NCBI GenBank assembly: GCA_945921515.1
Contig: CAMEKR010000003.1
Span: 1 to 44,160, forward strand
DNA: 44,160 nt
Direction of reading: 5' to 3'
Source of the DNA: an uncultured Clostridia bacterium
Lineage (GTDB): Bacteria > Bacillota > Clostridia > Oscillospirales > Ruminococcaceae
Position numbers and translations under genes: made by a program. Positions within the stretch are counted from its first letter, which is position 1, and the number at the start of each line of letters is the position of its first letter. The notes below the pieces were generated by a model. The model made no database searches, was not told the DNA's origin, and saw only the letters and a program-made list of their open reading frames with translations. Below are positions 28,142-37,497 of the stretch, piece after piece.

Positions 28142-29345
28142 TTTTTTCACCGTAACCGTATCGCAGGTTACAAGACGGCTGTCTATGCTTGTAAAAGAGG
28201 ATAAGGCTCTTTCGGATGTATATGTTACGGGCGAAATATCGAATTTTACTCTGCATAAGGCGTCGGGGCATATCTATTTTACCCTTAAGGATGATACTTC
28301 ATCTATAAAATGCGTCATGTTTGCAAATAAGGCGGCACATCTTAGCTTTATGCCATATAGCGGACAGAGCGTTATTGTAAGAGGCAGTGTGTGCGTATAT
28401 GAGCGTGACGGTGCAAATCAGATATATGTCAGCGAGATTATCGAAAACGGCGAAGGAGAGCTTGCTCTTGCTTTTGAAAAAGCAAAGCGTGAGCTTGAAG
28501 CAGGCGGATATTTTTCTAAAAAGCGTGAGATACCTGCACAGCCCGATACGGTATGTATAATAACAGCCGAAAAAAGCGCCGCTTTGCAGGATATGCTGAA
28601 TATTATGTCACGGCGCAGACCGATACTTAATGTTATTATTATACCGGTAACTGTACAGGGCGTGACAGCACCAAAGACCTTGATAAAGGCGCTTGAAGCT
28701 GCGCAGAAAACCGATGCAGACCTTATAATAATCGGCAGAGGCGGCGGCAGTGCCGAAGATTTGTCGTGCTTTAACGATGTAGAGTATGCCAAAGCTCTGT
28801 TCAACAGTAATATTCCTACTATTTCTGCTGTAGGACACGAAACAGATTTTACTATTTCGGATTTTGTTGCCGATTTGCGTGCTCCTACGCCTTCTGCGGC
28901 GGCTGAAATAGCAACGGCAGTAACCTGTGATGCTTTAGCAGAAAACATTGAACGCTTGCAGGATAAATTAAGTGATATTGTATGGACAAAGCTAAACGGC
29001 TTTGAACAGCAGATTGATTCAATACAGCGGCATTGTACCGCATATACTCCCGAAAAACGGCTTGAACGCTCCGAAAGGGAGCTTGAGCTTATATTCGGAC
29101 GGATTGATTCTTCTGTTCGGCAGTCGATTGGAAGATATTCGGCTTTAGTCGACAGTTTTTCCGACAGGATAGAGGCACTTAGCCCTATAAACGTTCTCAG
29201 AAGAGGTTACAGCGCCGTAACAAAGGATGATAAGACAGTAACAGGGGTAAATGACATTGCCCCCGGAGACAATATAAGGATACTTATGTCAGACGGTTCT
29301 GCAACGGCAAAGATAACCGGAATTACAGCTAATGAGGAAAAATAA
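28134..29345 (+). CDS. xseA: Exodeoxyribonuclease VII large subunit
   Basis: A 403-residue XseA. An N-terminal OB domain (about 1-100) binds single-stranded DNA, followed by the catalytic domain with IIGRGGGSAEDLSCFND and VGHETDFTISDFVADLRAPTPSAAAE. A helical region and a C-terminal segment follow. folD, often found before xseA in this cluster, is missing. The start codon overlaps nusB. Confidence 0.95.
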   Translation: MTDFFTVTVSQVTRRLSMLVKEDKALSDVYVTGEISNFTLHKASGHIYFTLKDDTSSIKCVMFANKAAHLSFMPYSGQSVIVRGSVCVYERDGANQIYVSEIIENGEGELALAFEKAKRELEAGGYFSKKREIPAQPDTVCIITAEKSAALQDMLNIMSRRRPILNVIIIPVTVQGVTAPKTLIKALEAAQKTDADLIIIGRGGGSAEDLSCFNDVEYAKALFNSNIPTISAVGHETDFTISDFVADLRAPTPSAAAEIATAVTCDALAENIERLQDKLSDIVWTKLNGFEQQIDSIQRHCTAYTPEKRLERSERELELIFGRIDSSVRQSIGRYSALVDSFSDRIEALSPINVLRRGYSAVTKDDKTVTGVNDIAPGDNIRILMSDGSATAKITGITANEEK

Positions 29346-29346
29346 T

Positions 29347-29523
29347 ATGAGTTTTGAAGCAGCTTTGAAAAGACTTGACGAGATTTCCGTCACTATGGAA
29401 CAGCCGGATATAACACTTGATGATTCTATGAAGTGTTATACCGAAGCGGTTGAGTTGATTGCATTCTGCAGAAAATATATTTCTGATGCAAAACTGACCG
29501 TTCGCAAGCTGGAAGAGGCGTAA
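29347..29523 (+). CDS. xseB: Exodeoxyribonuclease VII small subunit
   Basis: A 58-residue XseB, at the short end for the family, with the usual MSFEAALKRLDEI start and helical-hairpin pattern (ITLDDSMKCYTEAVELI). The frame opens at an ATG inside xseA (29332), but GAGG lies 9 bases before the ATG at 29347, and this start gives the standard N-terminus. Confidence 0.93.
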   Translation: MSFEAALKRLDEISVTMEQPDITLDDSMKCYTEAVELIAFCRKYISDAKLTVRKLEEA

Positions 29524-29524
29524 T

Positions 29525-30433
29525 ATGTCATCTGTAATACCTTCATTTCCCCCGTTTGATACAGACTTTGATGAAACCTTTGAGTTTTACCGTTCATTAT
29601 TTGAAGCTCGGTTAAAGAATATCTGCGACTCGTTTTGCGAAAAAGATGCACGTTTCAGAGCTTTATATGATGCGGCTTCCTACAGCCTTGAAGCAGGCGG
29701 AAAACGAATAAGACCCGTGCTTGCCCTTGAAATGTGCAGAGTGTGCGGCGGAACTTTGGAAAATGCTCTTCCTGCGGCAGCCGCTATTGAAATGATACAC
29801 ACATTTTCACTTATTCATGATGATTTGCCGTGTATGGATGACGATGATATGAGAAGAGGAAGACCGAGCTGTCATAAAGCGCATGGTGAACCTGTTGCGT
29901 TGCTTGCCGGCGATGCACTCAGTGTATATGCAGGGAAGATCATATGTGACAGCAATTTGCCTCCGGATAAAAAGTGTGCTATGATATCGGTACTGTATGA
30001 TTGTACGCTTGGAATGATTGAAGGTCAGACAGTTGATATAGACGGACAGTTTAGTTCTATTGACAGTCTGCTGGATATGTATGAAAAGAAGACATCTCTG
30101 CTTCTTACTGCGTCATGTGTTATGGGATGCATTGCCGCAGGCTCAGATATCGATAAAACAGAAGCTGCACGGAAATATGCATATAATTTAGGAATTGCTT
30201 TCCAGATAATAGACGACATCCTTGATGTTACATCTACATCGGAAGAACTCGGAAAACCTGTCGGAAGCGACGCACAGCAAAACAAGACTACAAGTGTAAC
30301 TTTGCTTGGAATTAAAAAAGCAACTGAGCTTGCCGAGAAATATACCGAAGATGCAAAGCAGGCTCTTTGTGCGTTTGAAAACGCAGGATTTCTTTATAAG
30401 CTTACGGATATGCTGCTTAGCAGAAAGAAATAA
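29525..30433 (+). CDS. ispA: Polyprenyl (farnesyl/geranylgeranyl) diphosphate synthase
   Basis: A 302-residue short-chain prenyltransferase that joins isopentenyl units. The first Asp-rich motif is DDLPCMDDDDMRRGRPSCHK and the second is QIIDDILDVTSTSEELGKPVGSD. The product is probably farnesyl diphosphate, judging from the CLxxxxF-type context of operon relatives; chain length is not certain. It starts one base after the xseB stop. Confidence 0.94.
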   Translation: MSSVIPSFPPFDTDFDETFEFYRSLFEARLKNICDSFCEKDARFRALYDAASYSLEAGGKRIRPVLALEMCRVCGGTLENALPAAAAIEMIHTFSLIHDDLPCMDDDDMRRGRPSCHKAHGEPVALLAGDALSVYAGKIICDSNLPPDKKCAMISVLYDCTLGMIEGQTVDIDGQFSSIDSLLDMYEKKTSLLLTASCVMGCIAAGSDIDKTEAARKYAYNLGIAFQIIDDILDVTSTSEELGKPVGSDAQQNKTTSVTLLGIKKATELAEKYTEDAKQALCAFENAGFLYKLTDMLLSRKK

Positions 30434-30468
30434 TCGGGTGATTGTTTGCCCGGAGGTGTTCAAAAAAT

Positions 30469-30969
30469 ATGAGAACTGATCAGATAAATGTAATATTACT
30501 GATTGCGCTTGTCAGCTGGGGAACAGCTCAGATAATTAAAACAGTAATACATTTTATCAAAACAAAAAGCTTTAAGGCTGAAAGACTTACAGGTGCAGGA
30601 GGTATGCCGTCGGCACATTCCGCAACCGTATGTGCTACAGCTATTTCCACTTGCAGAGTATGCGGAATATGTTCGGCAGAGTTTGCACTTTCAATGATAC
30701 TTGCAATGGTGGTTATGTATGATGCAATGGGAGTAAGACGTTCTGCCGGTCTTCAGGCTAAAGAAATTAATCGTCTGCGCCGTGTCGTAAACGAACTTGA
30801 CGAAGAATTTATGGACAGATTTGACGATAAAGTAGATGAGATAGAAGAGAAGAAGCCCGAAGAGATACAGGATCTTAAGGAATTTCTCGGACATACTCCG
30901 CTTGAAGTCCTTTGCGGTGCACTTCTCGGTATCCTTATTGCAATGGCAGTACCTATTCAGGTTGTCTGA
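30469..30969 (+). CDS. Divergent PAP2 family membrane protein (DUF212)
   Basis: A 166-residue membrane protein of the DUF212 family. The motif GAGGMPSAHSATV (about 42-54) contains the PSAH signature of PAP2 phosphatases, but the other PAP2 motifs are reduced. Hydrophobic segments lie near residues 5-22, about 52-80 and 140-164. It sits between ispA and dxs, so a role on polyprenyl phosphates or diphosphates is attractive but unproven. GGAGG lies 12 bases before the ATG, rather far. Confidence 0.88.
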   Translation: MRTDQINVILLIALVSWGTAQIIKTVIHFIKTKSFKAERLTGAGGMPSAHSATVCATAISTCRVCGICSAEFALSMILAMVVMYDAMGVRRSAGLQAKEINRLRRVVNELDEEFMDRFDDKVDEIEEKKPEEIQDLKEFLGHTPLEVLCGALLGILIAMAVPIQVV

Positions 30970-30995
30970 AAAACTCGGTAATCAGGAGATTTACT

Positions 30996-32807
30996 TTGAT
31001 ACTTAAGAATGATATGTCTGCCGGATATCTTAAATCGCTCTCTGCTGATGACAGGCGTAAGCTTTGCTCAGAGATAAGACATCTGCTTGTTAAGACCGTA
31101 ACCGATAACGGAGGGCATCTTGCATCAAATCTCGGTACGGTTGAGCTTACGGTAGCTATGCATACGGTTTTTGATACGCCTAAGGATAAGTTTGTGTTCG
31201 ATGTGGGGCATCAGGCTTACACTCATAAGATAATAACAGGCAGAGCAGGAAAAATGAATACTCTTCGCTGTGAAGGCGGTCTGTCGGGTTTTCCTAAATC
31301 CGAAGAGTCGCCTCACGACGCTTTTCTCGGAGGCCACAGCAGTATCTCGATTTCCGCTGCACTCGGAATAGCAGAGGCTATGAAGCTTAAAGGCGATAAC
31401 CACAGCGTTGTTGCAGTTATAGGTGACGGTGCTCTCACAGGCGGAGAAGCCTATGAAGGCCTTAATAATGCCGGAAAGAGCAATACGAATCTTATTGTTG
31501 TGTTAAATGACAACGAGATGTCTATCTCCAAGAATACCGGTGCTTTGGCGCTTTATCTTGCGCAGATTCGCTCTACAAGGAAATACTATACCACAAAAAC
31601 ATCGGTAAAGAATATTCTTGATAAGACTCCGCTTATCGGAAAAAGTCTCGGTAAGGCGGCTAAAGATACAAAACAGCTTATAAAATTTGCGATATACCAT
31701 TCCAATCTGTTTGAAAATTTCGGCTTTAAATATCTCGGCCCTATAGACGGTCATAATCTTGATGAGCTTATTGAAGCGCTGATGGTGGCAAAAATGATGA
31801 ATAAGCCCTGTCTTGTTCATATTTACACGAAAAAAGGAAAAGGTTATAAGCCTGCCGAAGAAAACTCGGGCGAATATCACGGATTATCTCCCCGTTCTCA
31901 GACGGGTTCGGGCGTGTCTTTTTCCGATTCTTTCGGCTCAGCATTGTTATCTCTTGCTCAAAAAGACGATAGAATATGTGCGGTGACAGCTGCCATGAAA
32001 TATGGTACCGGACTTCAGCACTTTGCAAAAGCCTATCCGGACCGCTTTTTCGATGTCGGTATAGCAGAAGAACACGCAGTTACATTCTGTGCGGGACTTG
32101 CTTCTCAGGGGTTGCTCCCTGTATTTGCCGTTTATTCCTCTTTTTTACAGCGAGCGTATGACCAGATTTTGCATGACTGCGCCATCGAAAACCGACATAT
32201 CGTACTTGCGGTAGACAGAGCAGGCTTTGTCGGCGAGGATGGCGAAACCCATCATGGACTTTTTGATGTACCTATGCTTACTACAGTACCGGGTATAACC
32301 GTGTATTCACCGTCTGATGCTTCCGAGCTTTCTCTTTGTCTTGAAAAAGCTCTTTACCGGGACAACGGCGTATCGGTTGTTCGTTATCCCAGAGGAAGCG
32401 AGTATTATAATTCTGCTATGACAGAATATAGTTCTTATAAATTCAGCGGTAAGCATAAAGATAAACTGATTTTCACATACGGAAGAATATCTGCTTTTGC
32501 GTATCAGACTTCGGATATTGCCGATGTTCTTCAGGCGGTTAAGGTTTTTCCCATTGAAAAGGATATTATCGATATCTGTAAGCAGTACAATGAGATATAT
32601 TGCTTTGAAGAAGGCGAAAAAAACGGCGGTATAGGTGAGAAGTTATGTTCTGCGCTGTATATGTCGGGTTACAAGGGAAGTTTTCATATTACAGCCGTAG
32701 ACGGATTTGTCCGTCACGCTACTTCCGCCTCTCAGCTTTCAAAAGCAAACCTTGACTCAGACGGAATGAGAAGAGTAATAGGAGGGCATAATGCAAAGCA
32801 GGCTTGA
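30996..32807 (+). CDS. dxs: 1-deoxy-D-xylulose-5-phosphate synthase
   Basis: A 603-residue thiamine-diphosphate enzyme making DXP from pyruvate and glyceraldehyde 3-phosphate, the entry to the MEP isoprenoid pathway. Motifs: FDVGHQAYTHKIITGR, the cofactor site GDGALTGGEAYEGLNN with NDNEMSIS, and the pyrimidine domain DVGIAEEHAVTFCAGLA. The TTG at 30996 has AGGAG 7 bases upstream and gives the usual start (MILKND); the ATG at 31014 is the alternative. Its end overlaps tlyA. Confidence 0.95.
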   Translation: MILKNDMSAGYLKSLSADDRRKLCSEIRHLLVKTVTDNGGHLASNLGTVELTVAMHTVFDTPKDKFVFDVGHQAYTHKIITGRAGKMNTLRCEGGLSGFPKSEESPHDAFLGGHSSISISAALGIAEAMKLKGDNHSVVAVIGDGALTGGEAYEGLNNAGKSNTNLIVVLNDNEMSISKNTGALALYLAQIRSTRKYYTTKTSVKNILDKTPLIGKSLGKAAKDTKQLIKFAIYHSNLFENFGFKYLGPIDGHNLDELIEALMVAKMMNKPCLVHIYTKKGKGYKPAEENSGEYHGLSPRSQTGSGVSFSDSFGSALLSLAQKDDRICAVTAAMKYGTGLQHFAKAYPDRFFDVGIAEEHAVTFCAGLASQGLLPVFAVYSSFLQRAYDQILHDCAIENRHIVLAVDRAGFVGEDGETHHGLFDVPMLTTVPGITVYSPSDASELSLCLEKALYRDNGVSVVRYPRGSEYYNSAMTEYSSYKFSGKHKDKLIFTYGRISAFAYQTSDIADVLQAVKVFPIEKDIIDICKQYNEIYCFEEGEKNGGIGEKLCSALYMSGYKGSFHITAVDGFVRHATSASQLSKANLDSDGMRRVIGGHNAKQA

Positions 32808-33528
32808 TGTTTATCTTGCGGAAAACAATATAGTCAGAAGCAGAAGTCTTGCGGCAACTCTTATTAAACAGGGAAGTATCAGCGTTAACGGCAAGATATG
32901 TGTTAAACCTTCATTTCTTGTCGGAAGCAGTGACACGATTTCGGTGATCGGTGAAATGCCTAAGTATGTTGGCAGAGGTGGCTTAAAGCTCGAAAAAGCT
33001 CTTAGCTACTATAAGCTTCATCTTGACGGTTGCGTCTGCCTTGACATAGGAGCGTCAACAGGCGGCTTTACCGATTGTATGCTTCAGAACGGTGCAGAAA
33101 AAGTATATTCCGTTGATGTAGGCACGAATCAGCTTGACGAAAAGCTGAGAAATGACAGCAGAGTTATTTCGATGGAACAAACCGATATTAGAAACTGCGT
33201 AGGAGTAATCCCTGCAGTAGATTTTATCAGCATTGATGTTTCTTTTATCTCGTTAAAACTTATTTTGCCAACGGCATATTCTTTGCTTAAGGACGGCGGC
33301 GAGAGCGTTGCTTTGATAAAACCTCAGTTTGAAGCAGGAAAAGCCTATCTTAGTAAAAACGGGATCGTCAGAGATACTAAGATACATAAAAAAGTATGTG
33401 ATGATATATCGGCATTTGCCGCTTCAATCGGGTTTTCGGTATATGAGACTATACCTTCACCGATAACAGGCGGAGACGGAAATACGGAATATCTTATTCT
33501 TCTCAGAAGAACAAAAGCGGGTGAATGA
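32791..33528 (+). CDS. tlyA: TlyA-family rRNA 2'-O-methyltransferase
   Basis: A 245-residue protein with an S4 RNA-binding domain (RLDVYLAENNIVRSR..., residues 3-62) and an FtsJ-like methyltransferase domain. The SAM motif is CLDIGASTGGFTDCML and the catalytic Lys-Asp-Lys-Glu residues are expected in the FtsJ part. The family methylates 16S and 23S rRNA; some members were called haemolysins. GGAGGG precedes the ATG, which lies 17 bases inside dxs. Confidence 0.93.
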   Translation: MQSRLDVYLAENNIVRSRSLAATLIKQGSISVNGKICVKPSFLVGSSDTISVIGEMPKYVGRGGLKLEKALSYYKLHLDGCVCLDIGASTGGFTDCMLQNGAEKVYSVDVGTNQLDEKLRNDSRVISMEQTDIRNCVGVIPAVDFISIDVSFISLKLILPTAYSLLKDGGESVALIKPQFEAGKAYLSKNGIVRDTKIHKKVCDDISAFAASIGFSVYETIPSPITGGDGNTEYLILLRRTKAGE

Positions 33529-34376
33529 TTTTGAAAGTAATGATATGTGCCGACCTTAGTAAAGAACTAAGCAAAAAAGTCGTATATGAAGCTTGCAAAA
33601 AGCTGTGTGAGATCGGTATACAGCCTTTGATAGAAAAGCAATACGAGTCTGCTTTAATCGTAGACAGTGTGGTTTTCGGCGATAGTGACAAGCTTATAAA
33701 TGAGTGTGATATGTTTATGACTATCGGCGGCGACGGTACCATTCTTAAATGGGGGCAGAAGGCGGCAAGCTTTGATAAGCCGCTTCTCGGCATCAATACC
33801 GGACGGCTCGGCTTTATGACTGCAATAGAAAGCAATGAGCTTGATTTGCTCTCAAGACTTGCTACCGGCGAATACAGTATTAGCAGAAGAATGCTTATTG
33901 ATGTTATTTACGAAGGACACGGCACTTATACGGTAATTAACGATGTTGTTTTCAATAAATGCCGTTATTCAAAACTTCCCGAATTCAGCGTTTCGGTTGA
34001 AGGGTACGAGGTTACCAATATAAGAGCAGACGGTATAATTTTCAGTACGCCGTCAGGTTCAACGGCATACTCTTTGTCTGCCGGAGGACCGATAATTTTC
34101 CCCGAGGCGAAATGTATTGAGTTTACTCCGCTGTGCGCTCATTCACTTTTCGGAAGACCTATGATTTTTTCTTCGGATCAGGAGCTGGCAGTTAGCTTTA
34201 CTGCATATGAGAACAGCGGCGTATCTATCAGCATTGACGGAAATGATGATATGGATTTCTATGAAGGCGAAACGATAAGGATAAGAAAATCCGAACAACA
34301 ACTTTCCCTTATCGACATTAACGGAAGCAGTTTTTATAAGGCGGTACACAATAAGCTTATGCGTCCGCTTAAATAA
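33525..34376 (+). CDS. nadK: NAD kinase
   Basis: A 283-residue NAD kinase making NADP. The GGDGT motif is at 68-72. NDVVFNK and STPSGSTAYSLSAGGPI follow. The ATG overlaps the tlyA stop (ATGA). A TTG two codons later (33531) is an alternative. NADP made here supplies Asd, DapB and the flavoproteins in the window. Confidence 0.94.
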   Translation: MILKVMICADLSKELSKKVVYEACKKLCEIGIQPLIEKQYESALIVDSVVFGDSDKLINECDMFMTIGGDGTILKWGQKAASFDKPLLGINTGRLGFMTAIESNELDLLSRLATGEYSISRRMLIDVIYEGHGTYTVINDVVFNKCRYSKLPEFSVSVEGYEVTNIRADGIIFSTPSGSTAYSLSAGGPIIFPEAKCIEFTPLCAHSLFGRPMIFSSDQELAVSFTAYENSGVSISIDGNDDMDFYEGETIRIRKSEQQLSLIDINGSSFYKAVHNKLMRPLK

Positions 34377-34397
34377 ACGGCGGCGAGAGGTGTCATA

Positions 34398-34835
34398 ATG
34401 AAAAAGAAAAGACAGGCGGAGATACTGCGTATCATATCCACTAATGAGGTTGAAACTCAGGAAATGCTGCTTTCGCTGTTGCGTGAGCGAGGATATGATG
34501 TCACTCAGGCTACGGTTTCCCGTGATATAAACGAGCTGAATATAGAAAAATCCGTATCTGCAAACGGCGTTAATTGCTATGCCAAAGCCGAAAAGGTTCA
34601 TTCGGTAAGATTTCACAATATTATTTCCGAAGCGGTTGTCAGCATAGATTTTGCTATGAATATAGTTTCCATAAAATGTCACAGCGGTCTTGCAAATGCG
34701 GCTTGTGCAGGTCTTGATATGATGAATCTGTCATATGTAGTCGGCACTATAGCAGGTGACGATACTATTTTCGTTTTAACAAGAACGGAAAGCGACGCAA
34801 GAATGCTTGCACGCCATCTTAAAGAAATGCTTTAA
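34398..34835 (+). CDS. argR: Arginine repressor ArgR
   Basis: A 145-residue ArgR. The N-terminal winged helix contains GYDVTQATVSRDINELNIEK. The C-terminal hexamerisation and arginine-binding core contains VGTIAGDDTIFVLTR. It probably represses arginine synthesis genes elsewhere; linkage to recN is standard in Firmicutes and need not be functional. Confidence 0.95.
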   Translation: MKKKRQAEILRIISTNEVETQEMLLSLLRERGYDVTQATVSRDINELNIEKSVSANGVNCYAKAEKVHSVRFHNIISEAVVSIDFAMNIVSIKCHSGLANAACAGLDMMNLSYVVGTIAGDDTIFVLTRTESDARMLARHLKEML

Positions 34836-34852
34836 AAAAGGAGGTCGGCGTT

Positions 34853-36520
34853 TTGCTTAAGGAATTGTCAATTGAAAATCTGGCGGTCATTGAAAAGGCG
34901 TCGATTGCCTTTGATGATAAGCTGAATGTTTTTACCGGTGAAACGGGTGCAGGTAAGAGTATACTTATCGGCGGTATAAACGCTCTGCTCGGAGCAAGAG
35001 TCAGCAAGGATATAGTCCGCTCGGGCGCCGAAAAAGCGGTAGTAACCGGACTGTTTGATAACATTCCTTCATCTGTCGAAAAAAAGCTTGAAGAAAACGG
35101 TTTCGAAAAAGCCGATGAACTCCTTTTACAGCGAGATATTCATGCCGACGGAAAAAGTACTGCAAGGATAAACGGCAGAGCTACAACAGCTGCAATACTT
35201 CGTGATATAGCAGGGGAGCTTATTGATATTCACGGTCAGCACGATAACCGTCTTATAATGGACAGCGATAATCAACGGGTACTTCTTGACAACTATGCAG
35301 ACAATGCAGACTTGCTTTCACAGTACGGTACTGCATTCAAGGAATTTTCCTCTTTGTCGAGGAGAATCAAGGAGGTTTCCAAAAAGAGCGCAGAATCGGC
35401 AGAAAAAGCCGATCTGCTCAGAGAACGGCTTGAAGAGCTTGACAGATACGATTTCTCAGCAGATGAAGAGTCTGTCTTGAAGCAGAAGATAGAAGAGCTT
35501 CGCAATATCGAGCACATAAGCGAGAATCTTTATTCTGCAAATACCGCAATTTCGGGAGATGATGAAACAGAAGGCGCTTACGGTCTGCTCGAACGCAGTC
35601 GTGACCTTGTAGCTTCTCTTACAGACACTATCCCTGAGCTTGATAATCTTTCTGAAAGAATTTCGGATATACTCGTAAATCTTGAGGATATCCGTGAGGA
35701 GATTGCCGAGCGAATCCCCGATGACGATGAAGACACAGCGAGACTTCTCGGAATGTATGAAGAACGACTTAGCGTTATACTTCGCCTTAAGCGTAAATAT
35801 TCCGCCGACCTTTCGGATATACTTGATAAAGCTGAGCAATGGCGCGCAGAGCTTTATGAGATAGAAAACGGCGATGATATGATAGAAGAGCTTACCGAGA
35901 AGAAAAAAGAGGCAGGAGAAAAGGTAAAACAGCTTGCCGCTTTGCTTACCGACAGCCGCAGAAAAGCCGCAGATGAACTGGCTTTGAAAATCTCGGAAGA
36001 GACAAGTTTCCTTGATATGCCCGATATCCGTCTTGTGTTTGATATAACACAGGACAAGGTAACCTTAAGCGGAATGGACAAGGTAGAGATGCTGATTTCC
36101 GTCAATAAAGGTGAAGACCTTAAGCCGCTGAGCAGAGTAGCGTCGGGCGGTGAGCTGTCAAGAATCATGCTTGCAATAAAGAATGTACTTGCAGATGCAG
36201 ATGAAGTACAAACAATGATTTTCGATGAGATAGATACCGGAATAAGCGGCAGGGCAGCGGCTAAAGTAGGCATTAAGCTGAGCGAGGCCGCACAAAACCG
36301 ACAGATACTCTGTGTAACGCATCTTGCACAGATAGCCGCCGCAGCGGATACACAACTGCTGATAAAAAAGACGAGTGATGATAAACGCACATACACGGCT
36401 ATAACAAAGCTTGACTTTGAAGGCAGAAAACACGAAATAGCACGAATTATTTCAGGTGATGAAAATGACGCTATTTCCCTTGAAAACGCAGAAAAGCTTT
36501 TACTAAGAGATATAAAGTGA
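34853..36520 (+). CDS. recN: DNA repair protein RecN
   Basis: A 555-residue SMC-like ATPase recruited to double-strand breaks. Walker A GETGAGKS (29-36), the IDIHGQHDN motif, central coiled coil (about 160-360), the signature RVASGGELSRIMLAIK and Walker B IFDEIDTGISGRAA are all visible. The start is a TTG at 34853 with a perfect AAGGAGGT 7 bases ahead. It is the last gene of the unit and is followed by a terminator; spoIVB and spo0A, common downstream neighbours, are absent. Confidence 0.96.
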   Translation: MLKELSIENLAVIEKASIAFDDKLNVFTGETGAGKSILIGGINALLGARVSKDIVRSGAEKAVVTGLFDNIPSSVEKKLEENGFEKADELLLQRDIHADGKSTARINGRATTAAILRDIAGELIDIHGQHDNRLIMDSDNQRVLLDNYADNADLLSQYGTAFKEFSSLSRRIKEVSKKSAESAEKADLLRERLEELDRYDFSADEESVLKQKIEELRNIEHISENLYSANTAISGDDETEGAYGLLERSRDLVASLTDTIPELDNLSERISDILVNLEDIREEIAERIPDDDEDTARLLGMYEERLSVILRLKRKYSADLSDILDKAEQWRAELYEIENGDDMIEELTEKKKEAGEKVKQLAALLTDSRRKAADELALKISEETSFLDMPDIRLVFDITQDKVTLSGMDKVEMLISVNKGEDLKPLSRVASGGELSRIMLAIKNVLADADEVQTMIFDEIDTGISGRAAAKVGIKLSEAAQNRQILCVTHLAQIAAAADTQLLIKKTSDDKRTYTAITKLDFEGRKHEIARIISGDENDAISLENAEKLLLRDIK

Positions 36521-36536
36521 TCATATATTGCTGCTA

Positions 36537-36570
36537 ATGCACCCCACATTTTTTGTGGAGTGCATTTTTT
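36537..36570 (+). terminator. Terminator after recN
   Basis: A 12-base stem (36537-36548 with 36554-36565) with one C-A mismatch, followed by TTTTT. It closes the asp23-to-recN unit. Confidence 0.9.
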
Positions 36571-36580
36571 ATGCCCATGT

Positions 36581-36614
36581 TACGACAAGTTTTTTCGTTT
36601 GATGCTTGTATAAT
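36581..36614 (+). promoter_or_regulatory. Possible Spo0A-type promoter for spoIIGA-sigE
   Basis: TATAAT (36609-36614) has no normal -35 at 17 bases. A TACGACA sequence (36581-36587), one mismatch from a 0A box (TTCGACA), lies where a -35 with a 22-base spacer would be. That is the odd spacing known for the Bacillus spoIIG promoter. Caveat: the start point would fall at about 36621, inside the ribosome binding site (36619-36624), leaving almost no leader. Confidence 0.4.
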
Positions 36615-36631
36615 AAGCAAGGGGCATTAAA

Positions 36632-37489
36632 ATGGTTATTTATATTGATGTTCTGATTCTAATAAATCTATATGTTACATATTTTGAGATTTCCGCTGTT
36701 TGCTTGCTTACCCACAGACGAGTGAATAATATCAGAATCATTATCGGTTCTGCTATTGGAGCGGCGGCGTCACTTACTATCTTTATTCCGCAGGATATGA
36801 CCTTGCTTTTGACTGTAATTAAGCTCGCTTTGTGCTTTGTAATAACATTTGCGGTGTTTGGTAAAAGTAAAGCTTCCGATTTTTTCAGAGCGCTGTTGTT
36901 TCTGCTTTTAGTTAATTTTGTTTTTTCGGGGCTAATGCTGTGTATATGGCTGTTTGCGGCTCCGATGAATATGCTGTTTATAAACGGAACTGTATACTTT
37001 GGAATAGATGTTTTAACTGTCCTTGTTTGTACGGCGGTATCATATCTTTTGCTGAGAGCAATACGATTGATTCTTGATAAGAACGGCAGATGTGACAGAA
37101 AATATAAGGTCGTTATCTCAAATCTCGGCAAAATGTGCAGCCTATGCGCACTTGCTGACAGCGGAAACGGAATGGTTGACTATTTCAGCGGACTTCCCGT
37201 GATTATTTGCAGAAAAGAAAACTGCGCAGATATTTCTCCGCCGTCTATAAATACGATATATGAAACTAAAGACCTGTCAGATATTCCGCCGAGTGACTTA
37301 AAAGGATTGCGTATTCTTCCTTTTTCTACAGTAGGAAAAAACGGAATGGCGTGCACCTTCAAAGCCGACAGTATTTTAATTATCGATGAACAAAGCGGTA
37401 AGGAATACAATGTGAATGCTCTTATAGGCATTGTTCTCGGCGGCAATCAGGAGTATGAAGCGGTTTTCAATCCTAAGATTTTAGTGTGA
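36632..37489 (+). CDS. spoIIGA: Sporulation sigma-E processing peptidase SpoIIGA
   Basis: A 285-residue membrane-bound aspartic protease. Five hydrophobic helices fill residues 1-145 and a soluble protease domain follows, with the catalytic motif ALADSGN (Asp176). In Bacillus it dimerises in the septal membrane and cleaves pro-sigma-E when SpoIIR signals from the forespore. AAGGGG lies 7 bases before the ATG. Its substrate is encoded by the next gene, 8 bases downstream. Confidence 0.93.
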   Translation: MVIYIDVLILINLYVTYFEISAVCLLTHRRVNNIRIIIGSAIGAAASLTIFIPQDMTLLLTVIKLALCFVITFAVFGKSKASDFFRALLFLLLVNFVFSGLMLCIWLFAAPMNMLFINGTVYFGIDVLTVLVCTAVSYLLLRAIRLILDKNGRCDRKYKVVISNLGKMCSLCALADSGNGMVDYFSGLPVIICRKENCADISPPSINTIYETKDLSDIPPSDLKGLRILPFSTVGKNGMACTFKADSILIIDEQSGKEYNVNALIGIVLGGNQEYEAVFNPKILV

Positions 37490-37497
37490 GGTAATTT

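Noticed and set aside
28418-28948. 176-codon minus-strand frame opposite xseA
   Set aside because: Shadow of xseA; composition biased by the opposite strand and no start signal.
35854-36549. 231-codon minus-strand frame opposite recN
   Set aside because: Serine-rich antisense shadow of the recN coding sequence, which has all expected motifs.
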